Below, one piece after another: positions 13,328 to 27,485 of a DNA stretch of 64,000 nt. The DNA is from Amia ocellicauda. Lineage: Eukaryota; Chordata; Actinopteri; Amiiformes; Amiidae. Numbering within the stretch: position 1 is the first letter of the stretch; each line of letters begins with the position of its first letter. The notes below the pieces were generated by a model. That model was not told where the DNA came from and made no database searches. It saw nothing but the letters and a program-made list of their open reading frames with translations. A program made the position numbers and the translations under genes. Where the stretch lies: the NCBI RefSeq assembly GCF_036373705.1, contig NC_089858.1:14689249-14753248 (forward strand). Direction: 5' to 3'.

Positions 13328-16130
13328 ACATATATATATAATAAGAAATAAGAACAAAACAAAATGAGACATCAATGAAAGAGTCAAAATGTTAAAATAG
13401 CAGTGGGCCGGAGACATTGCAAGAAGAACAGATCAAAGATGGAAAAAGCTTCAGATCTGCACTTGGAACCACTCTTCTCATGGATCCCAAGAGATTAAAA
13501 CAGACCTAGAAGAAGACCACATAAAATGTGGGATGTATAGCTATTCTTCCGTAACATGGCAATTCATTTGTTTAACATCAAATAGATTTCAGACAGTAAT
13601 CCTGAACAGTGAAACTGCATTGCAGATCCGAGACATACCTAACTTAACCCTAGTCTGGACAAAATTAATTTGTAATAGCACTTCTGCAAAATTACTCAAA
13701 ATAATACTCTCTACACATAATACTATCTACCCTAATTAAAACTTAGGTTGGTGACACTTTCTAACTTTTATTTGATTATTTTATATGTTTCCTTAATTGT
13801 GATTTTTTTCTGTGGTATCCAACAATTAATTTCATACAGATATGGCAATTAATTAACCTGACATCTAATATTGTTTCAATCATTTGAATACTTTTTACTG
13901 TAATCCATTACATTTGTAGGTGACCACCCCATTTTAACACACGCCAATACCTACACCCAATGCAGTTAATCCTGTAGAAACACAACCCTAACCTTCACGA
14001 AAGACTACATTTACTGAGGACTCTAACCCTAATCCTGTCCTGGACCAAAATATAAATCTTATTTTAACACTTAACTTGATTTGAATGCACAATTTAGGTA
14101 AACTACTCAAATAATGCATTCTAAACAATTTAAATGTAACCGTAAAAAACAATTCCTACATTATGCAGGCTGCAATCCACTGTCTTGCCAGCAGAGGATG
14201 ATGCAGTTCTTCAAAACATATCTGCAAGGCTAGCTATGGCCTCTGTAGTCCCAGACCACATTTTATTTTAGTTTTTTTACTTTACAAGCAGCTCTGTTTC
14301 CTACAGTCCCAACCAGGTTTAATCTTTTCATCTTTCAACTAAACAACCACTGCAGAAATAATACCCACTGTGGGTATTTCATTATTATTGTTATTATTTG
14401 AGTGCTCTATTTATTTCATGATTAGGGTTTGCAGGAACATTTTAAATGCGTCATTTGCCATTTTGGGGTCAGTGAAATGCCACACAGCGATCAGAGTTTC
14501 CTTTCCTCTGAAACAATCGCCACAGCAGGGATACTGAGACGCTGTGTCCTTTTGGTGGGATTACAGCCATTGCTCATCACACTAGTTCCTGACTCCCGTC
14601 CTTTCTAACCAGAAAGGTAATTTAATAGTACCTTTATTCAGGTGAAATGGCTTTCTAATCAGATCCTGTTTAGTATGTTCCATTACTTCAAATGAATAAC
14701 AAATCAAATGTGTGGGTGGGCTATATTAAAAATACACAAACTCCTCATGATCTATTAAGTGCCTGTTTTGTTTTTTCCAGCTTTTTCTGTTTTTTTACAT
14801 TACTTGAAATTACGCTGGCCATTTAAGTTGACCTTTTTCCGTTTGTTAAAGTCTTTGGACATGGCGATGAAGGATGACTCTCTCATGGCTGGCAGGCTGG
14901 CCTATAAAATGCGTGTAATGTATTGCGTTGCGTATATTGACTACACAGTATTGTGCTTTTGTAAGTCTTGTTAAACACCTTGAATTGAGACAGGGAGACA
15001 CGAGCGAGCTCCTCACATTGATGACAGGGCTGTGTAGAAGCCGGGGAAGCGGGAAGTGGCCCTACCACAGATATAGAGGACAGGTGGGGAAACTCTGAAA
15101 TAGACATGCATGCCGGATAATGGAACTGTAATAATGCTGTGCTACAGTGTGTGTTTTGGTCTGTGTTTAGACCAAGGGGCATGTCCTAGCAATAGAAGCC
15201 TGGAGTGAACTCTTCACACACACACAAGCCTCATGGTAGCCTTTCAAGGTAGTGAACAGTCCAGCATTTGTGTTCGCGAGGAGCCCAGTGCAGCTAACAA
15301 GCGCCACAGTGTCTCTCTCTCCCATAAGGGTCTGATGTGTGTTGGAGGACAGGACTACAAAGAACATCTTAGAGCTGGGAGCCTAAGGGGCAGCTTCCCG
15401 GATCAAACGCGGGCTGGGGAAATACAGATGGCTATTTAAAAATGCAAGTGTGATTCATCAAGAGTAAGATTCATATCTGATGGGATGGAAATACACATCT
15501 GGAAATCTTTTTCCATACATGCAAATGATAATATGATGAACACACATGAATGTCCACAGCTCAGGGCAGGTGTCTGTTCAAACACTAATCAGTTGTATTG
15601 GTCAGTATATCCTTTAATATCAAAGGTACATTTTTTTGTCCTACAAAGTTATGTGAAGTGTATATACATATTTCTTTGCATAGAATCATCCCGACTTTTT
15701 TCTTGCGTGAGTTGTTTTCTGCAACGGAAGCAAGATGGATACTTATCAGGCTTTTCACTCAGTCAATCAAAAACAAATGAGCAGAAATTCCTTTTCCCCA
15801 GCTAATTCAGCTCCTCGGATGGCTAATGAAGATTTCAGCTGCCCTCACAGAGAAAAACAATTATTGGATAAGCCCTCAGACCTTAGTCCCCAGCTCTTAA
15901 AATCTTCTGCTGATTGATGTGGTTTTTAAATTCCAAGATTAAATTAGGTGGGGTTAGGGGATGTGACTTGCACTATATCAGTAAGTGAAGAATTAAGAGA
16001 ATGTCATCATTGTGCATCACACAGGAAGACTCCTGCACAATGAACACATGACTGCCGTGTGTCAATGAAGACACTGTGGACACAGTCTCAGTCCACAGTA
16101 ACAGTTCAATTGGCAAAGAAAAAATCTACA
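12831..16130. other. intergenic between atp6v0d1 and agrp, no gene recognised
   Basis: The stretch is AT-rich and non-coding. It includes a TTTTA tract near 13000-13026, a CA tract with a short TA tail near 13300-13341, and a non-LTR relic near 13400. No exon is recognised. Confidence 0.55.
13398..13525 (+). mobile_element. RTE-type non-LTR retrotransposon relic
   Basis: Translation gives WAGDIARRTDQRWKK and then WIPRD with interruptions. This is the C-terminal end of a non-LTR retrotransposon polyprotein. The same peptide signature recurs near 37,545, so both are copies of one family. It is 5'-truncated and frameshifted. Confidence 0.55.
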
Positions 16131-17383
16131 TCAAATCAATATTTGGTGTGACCACCCTTTGCCTTCAAAACAGCATCAATTATTCTAGGTACACTTGCAC
16201 ACAGTTTTTGAAGGAGCTCGGCAGGTAGGTTGGCCCAAACATCTTGGAGAACTAACCACAGTTCTTCTGTGGATTTAGGCAGCCTCACTTGCTTCCCTCT
16301 CTTCGTGTAATCCCAGACTGACTTGATGATGTTGAGATCAGGGCTCTGTGGGGCCATAACATCACTTCCAGGACTCCTTGTTCTTCTTTACACTGAAGAT
16401 AGTACTTAATGACTGTCGCTGTATGTTTGGGGTCGTTGTCACGCTGCAGAATAATTTTGGGGACAATCAGATGCCTCCCTGATGGTATTGCATGATGGAT
16501 AAGTATCTGCCTGTACTTCACAGCACTGAGGAGACCATTAATTCTGACCAAATCCCCAACTCCATTTGCAGAAATGCAGCCCCAAACTTTCAAGAAACCT
16601 CCACCATGCTTCACTGTTGCCTGCAGACACTCATTTGTGTACAAACTGCCTTCTACTACAGCCAGATTTCGACTCATCAGTCCAGAGCACCTGCTGCCAT
16701 TTTTCTGCACCCCAGTTCCTGTGTTTTCATGCAAAGTCACTTGGCCTTGTTGCCACGTCTGAGGTATGGCTTTTTGGTCGCAAGTCTTCAGTGAAGGCCA
16801 CTTCTGACCAGACTTCTCTGGACAGTAGATGGGTGTACCAGGGTCCCACTGTTTTCTGCCAATTCTGAGCCGAGGGCACTGCTGGACATCTTCTGATTGC
16901 AAAGGGAAGTAAGCATGATGTGTCTTTCATCTGCTGCAGTAAGTTTCCTTGGCCGACCACTGCGTCTACGGTCCTCAGCGTTGCCCGTTTCTTTGTGCTT
17001 CTTCAAAAGGGATTGGACAGCACATCTGGAAACCCCTGTCTGCCTTGAAATTTCTGCCTGGGAGAGACCTTGCTGATGCAGTATAACTACCTTGTGTCTT
17101 GTTGCTGTGCTCAGTCTTGCCAGGTTGTATGACTTTTGACAGTAAACTGTCTTCAGCAACCTCACCTTGTTAGCTGAGTTTGGCTGTTCCTCACCCAGTT
17201 TTATTCCTCCTACACAGCTGTTTCTGTTTCAGTTAATGATTGTGTTTCAACCTACATACTGAATAGATGATGATTAGCACCTGTTTGGTATAATTGTTTA
17301 ATCATACACCTGACTATATGCCTACAAAATCCCTGACTTTGTGCAAGTGTACCTAGAAGAATTGATGCTGTTTTGAAGGCAAA
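16130..17383 (-). pseudogene. decayed Tc1-like transposon with transposase
   Basis: On the minus strand a Tc1 transposase can be followed in pieces. The helix-turn-helix part (KVVILHQQGLSQAEISRQTG, 17095-16980) is followed by the catalytic part with CISANGVGDLVRINGLLSAV and the second catalytic motif RDNDPKHTA. The C-terminus ends in RIIDAVLKAKGGHTKY at 16136. At least two frameshifts separate these parts, so no full protein can be made. About 50 bases at the left end (from about 16155) return in inverted orientation at the right end (17333-17383), giving terminal inverted repeats. Similarity to the 3 kb family is low, so this is a different and older Tc1 lineage. Confidence 0.85.
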
Positions 17384-17546
17384 GATCTGGTGACTGCGAA
17401 AGCCATAGCATAAGATTCACATCATTTTCATACTCATCAAACCATTGAGTGACCCCTTGTGCCCTGTGAATGGGGGCATTGTCATCCTGGAAGAGACCAC
17501 TCCCATCAGGATAGAAATGTTTCACCATCACTCTAGGAGTGATCAC
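17384..17546 (-). pseudogene. fragment of another Tc1-like transposase
   Basis: The minus strand reads FYPDGSGLFQDDNAPIHRAQ and later LWLSQSPDL, part of the catalytic domain of a Tc1 transposase. It breaks off inside the SPDLNPIE motif exactly at the right end of the neighbouring Tc1 relic (17383/17384). That relic therefore lies inside, or truncates, this fragment. No ends of its own are visible. Confidence 0.75.
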
Positions 17547-17559
17547 CCCTGACAGTCAC

Positions 17560-18117
17560 TGACTCCCTCTGCTGTGCTCGAGCGGCCTCCCTCTCCATAG
17601 TCCTCATCCTCCTTGATCTCTCTGCAGCATTTGACACTGTCGATCACTCCATCCTCCTCTCCTGCCTCTGACCTAGGAATCTCTGGAACTGCTCTCACCT
17701 GGTTCTCCTCCTATGTCAACGACCGGACCTATCAATTGACATGGCGAGGTTCCTCATCCACCCCCCAACCTCTCCTTACAGGCATACCTCAAGGCTTCAT
17801 TCTGGGCCCCCTCCTGTTCTCTCTCTACACTCTCTCCCTGGGCCCCCTCATCACATCCCATGGTTTCTCCTACCACTTCTACGCAGATGATGCCCAGGTC
17901 TTTTCTCTCTTCTGACCCTCTCATTCCCTCTCGCATCTCTTCCTGTTTGTCTGCTATCTCTGCATGGATGCACTCACACCACCTCAAGCTCAACCTTTCC
18001 AGATCAGATCCCCTCTTTTTTCCCCCTTCTTCCTCACCTTCTGCTGATCTCTCCATTTCAATCCCCTTGGAATCTACGACACTCTCTCCTTCTTCTTCTA
18101 CCTTCTTTGGGCCCTGA
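17560..18117 (+). pseudogene. L2-like reverse transcriptase fragment
   Basis: The reverse-transcriptase core reads LDLSAAFDTVDHSILLSCL (from 17608) and then, in another frame, LGISGTALTWFSSYVNDRT, GIPQG, LGPLLFSLYTL and the catalytic YADD near 17880-17891. These are the fingers and palm motifs of L2/CR1-type non-LTR retrotransposons. Frameshifts and a stop after YADDAQVFSLF show it is dead. The 5' endonuclease part is absent. Confidence 0.8.
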
Positions 18118-20111
18118 CAGCCATCACTGCAGCCCTGAATGAGGAGTCCCACAGAGCAGTGCAGCAGACTTGTTTCTGTCCTCGAGCCCCAGCATGTGAC
18201 AGCACCATGACCCAAAACCAAGAACTGAGAGACATTTTATACAGGGTGATGTCAGAAAAAAGGGCTGAAACATGAATGGACGGTCACGGCACAATCAATT
18301 CTGTTTTTTCTTTTCATGGCCCCATAATTGTTCTGTGTTTTGGTATCATAATCATTGCATTAATAGAAACACCCTGTTTGTGAGAAGAGAGCATGTTGCG
18401 TGGGACCAATTTAAGATTTCTGGGGATCCAGCCTTTCAGAATCCAGTGCGTAAACCCAGGAAGTGCCTTAATACGGTAAACATGTTTGTTCAGTGTTAAT
18501 GCAGTGTCCGGAAGAGAGTGCCCTGATCGGCGCACGCAAACTAACCAGGTGAACTCAGTGGCCCTCTCTGCAGAGATGTGTATGTGCCTGTTTATGTGAA
18601 TGACTAAATGAATGAATGGAGGATCATTAGAACCACTCCTACCACCCACTGCCGGTGATCATGTGTCCATTGCCTTCAACCATTTAAACAGGACCCAGGG
18701 GTCACTGCGCTGGAGGAATCTCACTTGGACAAGACAGCAGGCTGCAGGTAGGGTGAGCTGATGTTCTATGCATGCTATTTGACCACTGCTTTTTTCTTGC
18801 TTTGTGTCCTTGCTTGTGTCTCTCTTGTGCTGTGAGGATTCTTTACAAAAGGCTTGCATGCCACCCCCCCAACACTACCACCATCACCCCAATCACTCTC
18901 CTGAACTAAGTGTGGGGAAGACTGGGAACTCTGTTTCCATGGGCGTCTGATTACCTTCTTAAAGCCGTTATGCTCTTTTCTGAGGATTATATCAGCATAG
19001 GATCTGAGACTGTTTTTTAAATGATGGGAATCTGGGCTATTTATAGAAACGTTTTGAATGAGTTTGTATTTTTAGTTTTATCTTGATACAAATCTAATCT
19101 GATTGGGCAGTCATAAATGAAAGATGAGGAGCATCTTTTTATTAATTTATTGTTACTGTGTAATTGTACTTTGACAGTTAATATATAAAACCAAAGATAG
19201 AGTATGCTTGTGTGTACCTATTCTGGCATGTATGTGTAATTAATTTTAATATATTCAGCTGAAGTGTTAACAATTTCCTTGTTCCTGCCCTTCTGAAATA
19301 TTTCCTAAACAATTATTTTAGTGAAAGAATAAATCTGAAACAGTTGTTTGCATGGCTTTCTATATCACAGTTGTTCTAGGCAGTTTTGAAAACTATTTAA
19401 AACAATGTTTTTCTATGGTTGCGATGGTGCCTTGGTGATTTGTTCTGTGCCCGTTCTGTTAAGGAGGTGCCAGCTGTGTGATTTTGGGCTTAATGACGCC
19501 CGTCTTCAAAATATCTTAATCATTAACAATAATCACTTTATTGTTTCTTTGTCTCTGTCTGTGTGTAAGTGTGAGCTCAATGTGAGTGTGAGTGCAAGTG
19601 CTCAGGATGAGTGTGGGTGCTGAGTGCTGTTTGTGTGCTCAGAATGACAGACTGCTCTGTCTACAGCTGGCACTATGTCCCAGGTTACTGAGTTGTAATT
19701 GTTCAGTGGATTGGAAGCTGCATGGCATCTAGTTATTGAATTAGTGTATAAATGTGTTTTTAATGTTATTTTGTCTGTATTGAAGTAACAAACTGTGGAA
19801 TATATATTTCTGCAGTGTAGTGGCTAAGTCTTTCACATCTCCGCATTGCCACTGTAAAGACTTAATGAAGATATCACACTCTAAACCAAATCAATCAACA
19901 CATTTAATACTTAGACTCTATATTGCATATTCTTGTTCGTACTGTATTATTGTTCTTGAAGAGTATATATTTTCTCTGTTTCTCATATTTCTCTGGGCTG
20001 TTTCAAATGCTTTATTACAGATGTGTTAAAAACACACTATAAGTACAGTATTGTCTTTGTTTTTAATTAAAAGTCTTCCATTTTCTAAATACCCATTTGT
20101 ATTTTCCACAG
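18118..20111. other. upstream region of agrp
   Basis: No coding exon is recognised. A candidate non-coding first exon of agrp lies at about 18712-18747. It has a TATA-like ATTTAAAC at 18682-18689 and a GT donor at 18748, and would splice to an AG acceptor at 20110-20111. This would fit the non-coding first exon known in mammalian AGRP, but it rests on splice-site words only. The rest is AT-rich with no clear repeat. Confidence 0.35.
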
Positions 20112-20178
20112 AAATCAACTGTTCCACCTTCCCTGCTGACTGTGGACAGTGGCCAGCCTGTGTGTCGTGAGCACGCAC

Positions 20179-20200
20179 GTGTGTGTGTGTGTGCGTGTGT
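20179..20200. repeat. GT tract just upstream of agrp ATG
   Basis: A short GT/GC alternating run lies in what is probably the 5' UTR of agrp, about 40 bases before the start codon. Confidence 0.8.
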
Positions 20201-20239
20201 TATCCCATCAGTGACCAGAGCTGCTATCACTCTGCTGCC

Positions 20240-21789
20240 ATGTGGAGCTCCATGCTACTGTGCTGGTGGGTCCTTGCAGCTGGGTCTGTCCAGGGCAGTG
20301 CCCGTGTGGAAGATGCCAGCACCTCTGCCAGTGGCACAGGCAGATATACTTTGCCAGGCCTGCTGAGGGCGGTCACTGGCACCACTCTGTCAGGTGCAGG
20401 TGAGTCGGTTCCACCTGGGCAGCCAATAAAGACAACCCTGTTCTCACTGTACTACAATTATACTGTTCTCACAAGATACTGGAGCTCTATGGAATCTGGC
20501 TCCAGGAGTCCAGGCAGCTCTGTGCTGGATCACCTGTTACCCTTAGAGCAGACTGTGAGGGTAGTTTATGTTTATATGTAAACATATGAAACATGAGTAT
20601 AAAAGGTCACTGCAGTAAATAATCTGGTATGAATCTCACCTACATCGTTATCCTGTCAGTAAGAGGTGTTTTGTTTTTTTCTGTATGTACTGTTGCAGAG
20701 ATTAAAGCCATGACCATGAAACTGAATTACAAGATTGGTCTGTTATTTGGCAGCGAATGAACAGCTCTGGGGGCTCCCACTGTCATACTGAAAAGCTAGG
20801 CTCCTTCTTCTCCTCCGACATCTATTCATGAAACAGTGCACACATTACTCACATTCACACTTTTTGTGATGTAACAATGTAATTCTCTCTCATGCACACC
20901 CTGGGTTCTTTGGCCTGTGGTGTCAGAGCCCATGCTCCCCCACAGTGGGAGAGGTGGTGCAGTCCGCTGTGAATAGGGTGTGTCTTGTTCCTGTCTAGCA
21001 ATTGCCACACAGGCATGGCGCTACGGGACCTGCGGTGGTGCACTCTGACGGGCATCTGTGTCATTGCAGGTGACGGGGCTCTATCCCGACTGGCCCCCGA
21101 GCGCCTGGTCTCCGACTCCCAGGAGGAACTGTTCCTGGAGGACACCGGCCTGTTCGACGGAGAGGTAATACACTTGGGGCAAGGGTCAAAGGTCAAATAC
21201 GTCCCCCCATGCAGATGCTGTACTGAAGCTGAAAGTCAGACTCCTTGTGGCGGCTGCAAATCAGGCTGCTAATGACCAGAACATTTGTGCTGTTGGCAAG
21301 CATCACTGTAAACATCCTGTCTCTTACCTACACTGTCACCCAGCCCGTTTAAAAAGAAAATCCCAAGAGGCATCAGTATGCAAAATTAAGCCCTGCCCAT
21401 ACAATGTCATTACTGCATTTAAAATGTAATTTTCTCGGTTGTGATAATAATATTAATAATAACAATATACTCTGAAGCAGAGATTGTTTTGTTTTGGCAC
21501 ATCTCCTCGATGTCCCAGGGTCGCCGGGCTACGGGGTTTGGTTGGTCAGCAGGGTGCAGGTGTGGGGTGAGTGTGCACTGTCTGAGCCTGTCTTCCCCGG
21601 CAGGTTTTGGAGGCAGTGGAGCTGCAGAGCCGCGCGGTCCGCTCCCCTCGCCGCTGCTACAGGGCCCACGAGTCCTGCCTGGGCCACCAGCTGCCCTGCT
21701 GCGACCCATGTGACACCTGCTACTGCCGCTTCTTCAACGCCTTCTGCTACTGCCGCCGTATCAGCAGTGCCTGCCCCCACGGCCGCTAA
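20240..21789 (+). CDS. agrp: agouti-related protein precursor
   Basis: Three coding exons (20240-20399, 21070-21164, 21604-21789) join in phase to 146 codons plus TAA. AgRP is a secreted neuropeptide that antagonises melanocortin receptors MC3R and MC4R and promotes feeding. Residues 1 to about 20 (MWSSMLLCWWVLAAGSVQG) form a signal peptide. A variable pro-region follows, then an RAVR site (residues 95-98) fitting proprotein convertase cleavage just before the cysteine domain. Ten cysteines lie between residues 103 and 142 with the family spacing. The receptor-binding RFF triplet (127-129) sits within CRFFNAFCYC. The start at 20240 is preferred over an in-frame ATG at 20183: it has a GCTGCC context and places the hydrophobic segment at the N-terminus, whereas the earlier ATG lies in a GT repeat. 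The RFFNAF-type core and the adjoining atp6v0d1 point to agrp (AgRP1), not to asip or agrp2. Confidence 0.95.
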
Positions 21790-21984
21790 TCGCACAGTTC
21801 CTACCGCCCCCCCCCCCCGGCCACTGTACATACTGCAACCCATTGTGCACCCCACAGAACAGAGGAGAACTCTGAATGTAAATGACAAGGTATAGATACG
21901 TACATACCTTTAGTTGCTGTGTGGATTGTAATTGTTATTGTTTTAATTGCCATGTTGTTTTGCAGCAAATTATACCTGTTTCAC

Positions 21985-21990
21985 AATAAA
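21985..21990 (+). terminator. poly(A) signal of agrp
   Basis: A canonical AATAAA lies 196 bases past the agrp stop codon, with T-rich sequence following. Confidence 0.75.
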
Positions 21991-22210
21991 GGAGATACAA
22001 AACTAAGTCCTTTCTTTCTTCCTGTTTTCACTGACTGTCCTGCAAAAGCAAATCCCCTGCAAATCCCTGACCCGCCCAAAATGTGTACAACTTACTGCAG
22101 TTTGGTGACTTTAAAGGGAAAACCAATCCCCCGGCCTTATTCTCTGTGGTGGGTAAACTGCTCTCTGATGAAGACTGTTCTGTCGTGTATCTATGCCACT
22201 GCACAATGCA

Positions 22211-22578
22211 CTGCATCGGAACCACAGTATTCTCTAGTACCATAGATTGTGTTTAATTATGATACATTTTATCTGCTAAATGTATAAATAGTAATAATAA
22301 CACAAATAGTCGAATAGACTTGGTTATGTCTTATTGGCCACACTGAGCACACTTGAAAATCCTATTTTGAAGCTGGACCCCAGTATGGTCCATTACAGTA
22401 GCAGCACTGAGGTCCAGCTTCAAAGCAGGATTTTCCACTGTGCTCAGTGTGGCCAATAAGACATGACCAAGTCTATCTGACTATTTTTGTTATTATTACT
22501 ATTTATACATTTAGCAGATAAAATGTATCATAATTAAACACAATCTATGCACTAGAGAATACTGTGGTTCTGATGCAG
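22211..22578. repeat. long near-perfect hairpin downstream of agrp
   Basis: The left arm at 22211-22379 (169 bases) is repeated in reverse complement at 22411-22578, with about ten differences by eye (near 94% identity). The loop is only about 31 bases. The arms carry no recognised coding sequence. No target-site duplication is visible at the outer ends. A diverged direct copy of the loop and its edge lies just outside the right arm at 22587-22620. The structure begins about 220 bases past the agrp poly(A) signal, so it is probably outside the mature mRNA. Confidence 0.95.
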
Positions 22579-22620
22579 GTTCCTATCCAGTGTAGCCCAG
22601 TACAGTAGCAGGACTGAGGT

Positions 22621-24588
22621 GTCTCGTCCTCCCCAGAGCAAACCCTTAGAGCCGTGCTCAGCCTGGGAAGGCCCACAGCCTGCCTGCCACGATAAGGCAA
22701 GGATCCCCCAACAGGGTCCTTCAGCAGTGTGGAGCCATATCGCACACAGCTGTCACAGCACAGACTATTCACACGAAGCAAGGTCACAGTAAACACTACA
22801 GCAACAAGGCCACTTTCATAGCAGCCAGCTCTCCTCAGGCCATTTCTGACAAATGAGCAGCTGATGCCTTCTTATGGTGCTAATTAATACAGAGAGACCC
22901 CATAATGATAGCCTTTCAGCTGCGTCTCAGAAGAAGAGCCTGTTTTCAGGGAATCCATGGCAGAGTTTTTTATTGGTAGTGAGAGTGAAATGTGTCATGA
23001 GGACATGTTTATGGTAGTGACTTCAACATAACATGCCAGTGTTGTTCTCTTATATAATAGACCTACAAAATGGTGCTGCCATTGAGGATTAAAACACATG
23101 GCAGCGGGGCAGGACTGCGAGAGGGGGCAAACTTCTGGGATATGGGACAAATAAAACAACGAACACTAGTTACACCTGGTCTAGTTACACTATTGCATTG
23201 GAGCAGCTGGCAAATGTTAATGTTGCAAAGAAAAACTAAGAAACACACTGATGGAATAAATAAAAATAGGATCCATGTAAAAATCCAAAGTCGTCTTACT
23301 GTGAAACAAACCTCCCTCCTGTGACAGTTTCCAGGTTATGCAGTGATCACCTTGATTCCCCTGACATGGAGTGTAGCCACAGCTGAGCAGCACCGGGCCC
23401 TACACAAGGACAGGCATCCTTTCCTGTTCAATAGGCTGTGTATGTCGTTGTGGTCAGTCTGCTGCTGGAGTCCAGGCTGTGTGCTGGGACCTCAGAGGGG
23501 AGGCTGTGGATCAGTGAGGGCAGGGGGGTGCTGTGTCCTGGGCATCATGGCACATTACCCCCATCCGAGTAGCACACACAAACAGCACTGGCACTGAGAG
23601 CTGGCAGGAATGACATGCAGCTGAGCAGGTCAAGCAGGCAAAGTACAAGTTGTGTTTTTAATGCTTCTGGCAGCACAAATCGGCCCACTCTTACGTACCC
23701 TCAAACAGAAACAGCTGCAGGAGACAGGTACAAAGATAACCAACTCCCCTGCCTGATTCATACAGGCAGGCATGGACCGATGGCATTATAGATGTATCAA
23801 TTTGTAGCCCCCAGTGAATCGATGGTGAGAGATAGAAATAAATAATTAGAGAGGGTATTCCCACCGCTGTGTCTGCCCTGGCACACAGTCCACACTGAGC
23901 AGCCAATGATACTGTGGCAGCCAGCTTGACTTCAAATTGTAATAACCATTGGGACAATGAGCAGCAGGGAAAAACAATAACATTTTCAAACAGGATGCAT
24001 TATGACCTCAAAATATGAAGGGAAAAGTACTGGTGTTTGATGCTCTTAAATGCATATATGTCGTAAATGTGTTTTTATATTTAGTTTGGTCTTTCACACA
24101 GAAGTATTACAACTACACAACCAATTAAGGGAATAATAGACGATGTGTGTGATTAAAACTGTCCTTTCCTAATGAGAGGTGAGCACAATGCACAATGCAA
24201 CTTCATTTGGAACTGGCTGTGCTGGTGTAGAATACAACTTATAGGACAAATGGGTTAAATAGGTATTTACATTTGTTCTCACCTTTAAAGGCATCTGCTT
24301 TATGGTATAATTTATTCTTTATCAGCTGTTCTATTTTCTTCCAAAATAACAGCTACAGAAAAACTCACAATAGCATAATGTAAATTTAGACATTCATGAA
24401 CACATCCACAGTCTGTAGGAATCGATGGAAAAAGAGAGAAAAGGGTGGTTCTAATGGCTATTTTTATTCGTCTTATCTCTGCAAGGTGCACTTTATAATG
24501 TGTGAATTTTTTAACTGTTATCAGTTCCTCAACAAGTTCATCAAACATGTAATTGATAAGAAACGCCTACTGGGCTGTCCTGTCAAGG
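22621..24588. other. intergenic between agrp and the chymotrypsinogen cluster
   Basis: No exon, RNA gene or clear mobile element is recognised on either strand. Confidence 0.5.
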
Positions 24589-24596
24589 TATAAAAG
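24589..24596 (+). promoter_or_regulatory. TATA box of first chymotrypsinogen gene
   Basis: TATAAAAG lies 45 bases before the ATG. This predicts a transcript start about 15-20 bases before the start codon, as in pancreatic protease genes with very short 5' UTRs. Confidence 0.85.
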
Positions 24597-24633
24597 CCCC
24601 AAGCAGGTCTGCAGACCACAGCAAACTGAAAAC

Positions 24634-27444
<2,811 letters not shown>

Positions 27445-27479
27445 TCTCGCCAACACTGTGTTCAGTTTCCTCACTCTGC

Positions 27480-27485
27480 AATAAA
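27480..27485 (+). terminator. poly(A) signal of first chymotrypsinogen gene
   Basis: AATAAA lies 36 bases past the stop codon, giving the short 3' UTR typical of pancreatic zymogen genes. Confidence 0.85.

Noticed and set aside
20183-20239. Extended N-terminus of agrp
   Set aside because: The earlier ATG lies within a GT repeat, would bury the signal peptide, and has a weaker start context.
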